The translations under genes were made by a program, and so were the position numbers. DNA of 11,754 nucleotides from the NCBI GenBank assembly GCA_001970855.1, contig LSSN01003403.1, positions 1 to 11,754 of the forward strand, read 5' to 3'. Positions 9,347 to 11,754 of this stretch are shown piece by piece (the stretch's first letter is position 1; every line of letters starts with the position of its first letter). This DNA is from Smittium culicis. Its lineage: Eukaryota; Kickxellomycota; Harpellomycetes; Harpellales; Legeriomycetaceae. The notes under the pieces were generated by a model that worked only from the letters and a program-made list of their open reading frames with translations, did not search any database and was not told the DNA's origin.

Positions 9347-9360
9347 TAGACTATAGTCTA
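9347..9360. repeat. 14-bp palindrome over the esterase stop codon
   Basis: TAGACTATAGTCTA is perfectly self-complementary. Its last three bases are the TAG stop codon of the minus-strand gene, read as CTA on the plus strand. It has no loop, so a stable RNA hairpin is unlikely. It may be coincidence. Confidence 0.6.
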
Positions 9361-10269
9361 TTTATCCACTGGGAAGAGCGCATTCCATTCAGGCATGAGC
9401 TCACCGATATTTTCACATCTAAGCTCAGGGAACTGCTCGTCTATTAAATTTGTCAGCATTTTAAACACTTTATCGTTCCCTCTTTTGGTGAGATGAATTC
9501 CGTCAATCAAAAGTTCATCGAACCCATATGATGCTTCAGAGTAACTTTGTGCCCGCAAATCGTCTAGATTAGCTGATTTAAACTTTTTTTCTCTCATTGC
9601 CTTTATTTCATTCATAAAAGCTGTCCATATGTCAATTACTGGAACTCTAAACTTTTTTCCCACTTCAACTACTGCATCGACGTATTGTTTGACAGCAAAA
9701 TTCGATCGCCTAGTCTCGTAAAATCCTATCTCAGCCACAGTTTTATTCCACATAGCTTTAGAATAAGGAGGGGGTGTGATAAGTATTACTTTTGTCCAGG
9801 GGCTATATTTAAGAGATTTTGGATCTCTAAGCAAAGTTATCATGCTTGCTATATTAGTTTTAAATTCAGTCAAAGGAACGTGTTGTTGTGTACCAGGGAA
9901 ACAAGAATCATTAGCTCCAAAAAATATAATTACCAGCTTAATTTTAGATTCTAGATTTTTTCCAGCACCAAATTCCTGATCTGCTCGTAATGATAGCTCT
10001 TCTGCTGATTTATAAACCACCGTATCGTGGAATTTGATTTTTCCTGAAGTTGGCTTGCCGTTAGTAGTAGGAAAGATTCTTGGGAACATCACGCAGCCAG
10101 ATTTTGTGTTGTATCCAGCAAATCCACGATTTAAAACGTCGAGCTTACGAATGTAACGATTAATCAACTGTGATACCCAGCCTTTCATTTTTGGATCCTG
10201 TCCACGTTGAGTAATCGAATCCCCAAACGCAACAATAACATCATTCATATAACCCGAAAAATTGTACAT
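9358..10269 (-). CDS. IAH1: SGNH-hydrolase esterase, isoamyl acetate-hydrolysing (IAH1) family
   Basis: A 303-residue intact GDSL/SGNH esterase. The family hydrolyses short-chain acyl esters; yeast Iah1 cleaves isoamyl acetate and related acetate esters. Catalytic blocks are complete: FGDSIT with nucleophile Ser18, NRGFAGYNT with oxyanion-hole Gly at 49 or 52, FFGANDS with Asn120, and DGIHLT with Asp256 and His259. QQHVPLTEFKTNI (128-140) is also typical of IAH1. There is no signal peptide or membrane segment, so a soluble intracellular enzyme is inferred. Yeast Iah1 has 238 residues. The excess lies mainly between GYNT and GANDS, 66 residues here against about 28, and in a smaller stretch near 220-250. 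No intron is needed. The start at 10269 has A at -3; Met8 (10248-10246) is an alternative, with T at -3. The domain begins right after Met8, so either is compatible. Tyr codons are normal TAT/TAC and the stop is TAG. No neighbouring gene suggests a pathway. Confidence 0.92.
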   Translation of the reverse strand: MYNFSGYMNDVIVAFGDSITQRGQDPKMKGWVSQLINRYIRKLDVLNRGFAGYNTKSGCVMFPRIFPTTNGKPTSGKIKFHDTVVYKSAEELSLRADQEFGAGKNLESKIKLVIIFFGANDSCFPGTQQHVPLTEFKTNIASMITLLRDPKSLKYSPWTKVILITPPPYSKAMWNKTVAEIGFYETRRSNFAVKQYVDAVVEVGKKFRVPVIDIWTAFMNEIKAMREKKFKSANLDDLRAQSYSEASYGFDELLIDGIHLTKRGNDKVFKMLTNLIDEQFPELRCENIGELMPEWNALFPVDK

Positions 10270-10320
10270 ACTTATCTACATCAAAACATAAATTGTTCAA
10301 TAGCACATCTTGAATTTGTT

Positions 10321-10329
10321 ATTTTTATA
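10321..10329 (-). promoter_or_regulatory. TATA-like box upstream of the esterase gene
   Basis: The minus strand reads TATAAAAAT, about 52 bases upstream of the ATG at 10269. It would suit a short 5' leader. A+T richness makes chance matches common, so this is only a candidate. Confidence 0.25.
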
Positions 10330-11754
10330 CTAAAAGTATGTACACATAAAATATCATAATATTTACCTATATTTAGAATGTGGATTCGATGTAATTATTA
10401 TATTTTTAAAGCTATAGGGTCTAATCAATTAATCGAAAGCCGTTATAATATACTATTTTTGATTATTCAATTGATAGTACGGAGATGAAAACAAATATGA
10501 AGTTTTGGGTTTTAATTTCATTTTTTGAAATAACACAAATAAATGTGAAAAATGTTTGATCAAAAGTTGATTTAATTTTAAGTTTAGAAATGGGTATTTC
10601 AAACAGTTTTTATATTATTACCCCTAAGCAGATTAATTTGAGGGTTTTAAATATTATCGATATTTGTACCCCTAAAATCGTTTTCAACCAATAGTTTTTA
10701 CTATTGATTCAGCTAAAATTTATCATTAATTTCCTTCCTGAATGTAAATTTTGAACCATGTCGCTTACCTCCTTTAGAAATTTTGTGTTATCCCAAATGT
10801 TTATAAACCAGCCCATTTCGAAAATCTGTCATACCTGGTAGTTAAAATTTTAAATTTTATTTCTATTTACCGATTTTGTAAAATATATAACGATAAATAT
10901 CACCAATTAGTCAAAAATTCATAATTAATTAAATTATTTTATTTCCAGCTAATATTTTTATTATTATTATTTTTTTTCCCATAGAGCTTAATAAAAATAA
11001 TTTAAAAGTATGAAGAAAAAAATCAAACCATTTATAAAAAGTTACATAAATATTATAAAAATAATTTTTCAACCGACCCCCCTCCGTCGCTCTTTCATCT
11101 CCAAGTCCATTGAGGACTGATTCAAAGATTTCCCGCTTATATCCAACTGTCAAACTTTATTTTATCTTCAACTCTTTTAAGTGATATAGACTATTGTATA
11201 CAACTCGATATTGATTCTTGTAAATACATAAAAAACTAAAAAATCGATTTATAATTAAAATACCAAAAAAAAAAACAAAAAACTGAATGCACTTGAAAAT
11301 GATTGTGTAGCTATTCATTAAAATTTTGTAGTCTGAAAATTAAAACACCAAATATAACAATATGTTAGAAGTAAATAATATAAATTATTGATCACTTCAT
11401 ATTTAAGTCATAATTTCCATCTGGTAAAAGTCTGTATTATACTTAAGTTATTGTTTTATTGAGGATCTTTATTTATTCCAATAAAAATATATGCGCTACT
11501 TGAAAAAAAAATTAAAATCATATTACACAAAAATTTAAAAAAAATAACAACTACGAACTTCCTTCAAAGCTTTCAAACTTATATCGATTAAAACTATAAG
11601 TTATACAATGGGGTTTTTATGATAAGAATACACCAAACACCCCTATACTCAAATTATGCGATTTAAATATCATAGGCCATAAAAAATTTTTAAAGGAAAT
11701 GTATTCCTTGTACAATAAATAAGTCATCGTTATGTGAAATGATCAGTTAGCTAT
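10330..11754. other. AT-rich spacer with two unidentified minus-strand islands
   Basis: Mostly AT-rich with no firm gene. Two GC-richer patches stand out. On the minus strand, 11160-11069 lies at the start of a 74-codon frame (11153-10929) containing YKREIFESVLNGLGDERATE, then becomes low-complexity. At 10845-10729 a minus-strand frame contains KFLKEVSDMVQNLHSGRKL and ends in a stop. It is preceded by a possible splice acceptor (ACTACCAG or GTATGACAG) and contains AAAGGAG followed by GTAAGC, a possible splice donor. They could be exons or remnants of one gene, but I recognise no domain. The motif CCCCTA occurs near 10621, 10670 and 11640 without regular spacing. Confidence 0.3.

Noticed and set aside
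9685..9979. Plus-strand ORFs opposite the esterase
   Set aside because: They are antisense to the SGNH blocks and carry no independent coding evidence.
10320..11645. CCCCTA motifs as an internal telomeric repeat
   Set aside because: Only three scattered single copies with no tandem arrangement.
1..11754. CRISPR array, phage genes, bacterial operons or defence systems
   Set aside because: No spaced direct repeats, no ribosome-binding-site gene strings, and the gene content and composition are eukaryotic.

Overview
The window reads as nuclear DNA of a eukaryote with a very AT-rich genome. Long stretches are close to 80-87% A+T; for example 5461-5520 has only 8 G/C in 60 bases. It holds one intact gene and one decayed retrotransposon. 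A compact, intronless SGNH esterase gene, very AT-rich spacers and a non-LTR element of this kind suggest an early-diverging fungus, perhaps a gut fungus of the Harpellales type. That placement rests on general resemblance only and confidence is low.

Layout. 1-670 is AT-rich spacer with no gene. About 671-3690 (possibly to 3829) is a decayed LINE-type (non-LTR) retrotransposon on the plus strand. In order it carries an exonuclease-endonuclease-phosphatase (EEP) endonuclease, a linker, a reverse transcriptase with thumb, and a C-terminal tail that probably held a zinc knuckle. It is broken by in-frame stops and at least four frame changes, and the first catalytic Asp of the RT is now Asn. From about 3830 to 9215 there is no gene I can support. 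This stretch has small hairpins and palindromes, a phased A-tract array near 7131-7250, and two GC-richer islands (5880-6200 and 7257-7550) that I cannot identify.

9358-10269 (minus strand) is an intact 303-residue SGNH-hydrolase of the isoamyl acetate-hydrolysing esterase (IAH1) family. All catalytic blocks are present and there is an extra stretch of about 40 residues relative to the yeast enzyme. A TATA-like box lies upstream and an AATAAATAAA polyadenylation candidate lies downstream. 10330-11754 is again AT-rich, with two GC-richer islands on the minus strand that may be remnants or exons of something unrecognised.

The retroelement and the esterase are not functionally linked; the element looks like a neutral insertion in gene-poor DNA. 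I found no new multi-gene system. The observations most worth checking are the esterase insertion, the lesions of the retroelement, the curved-DNA candidate and the unexplained GC islands.
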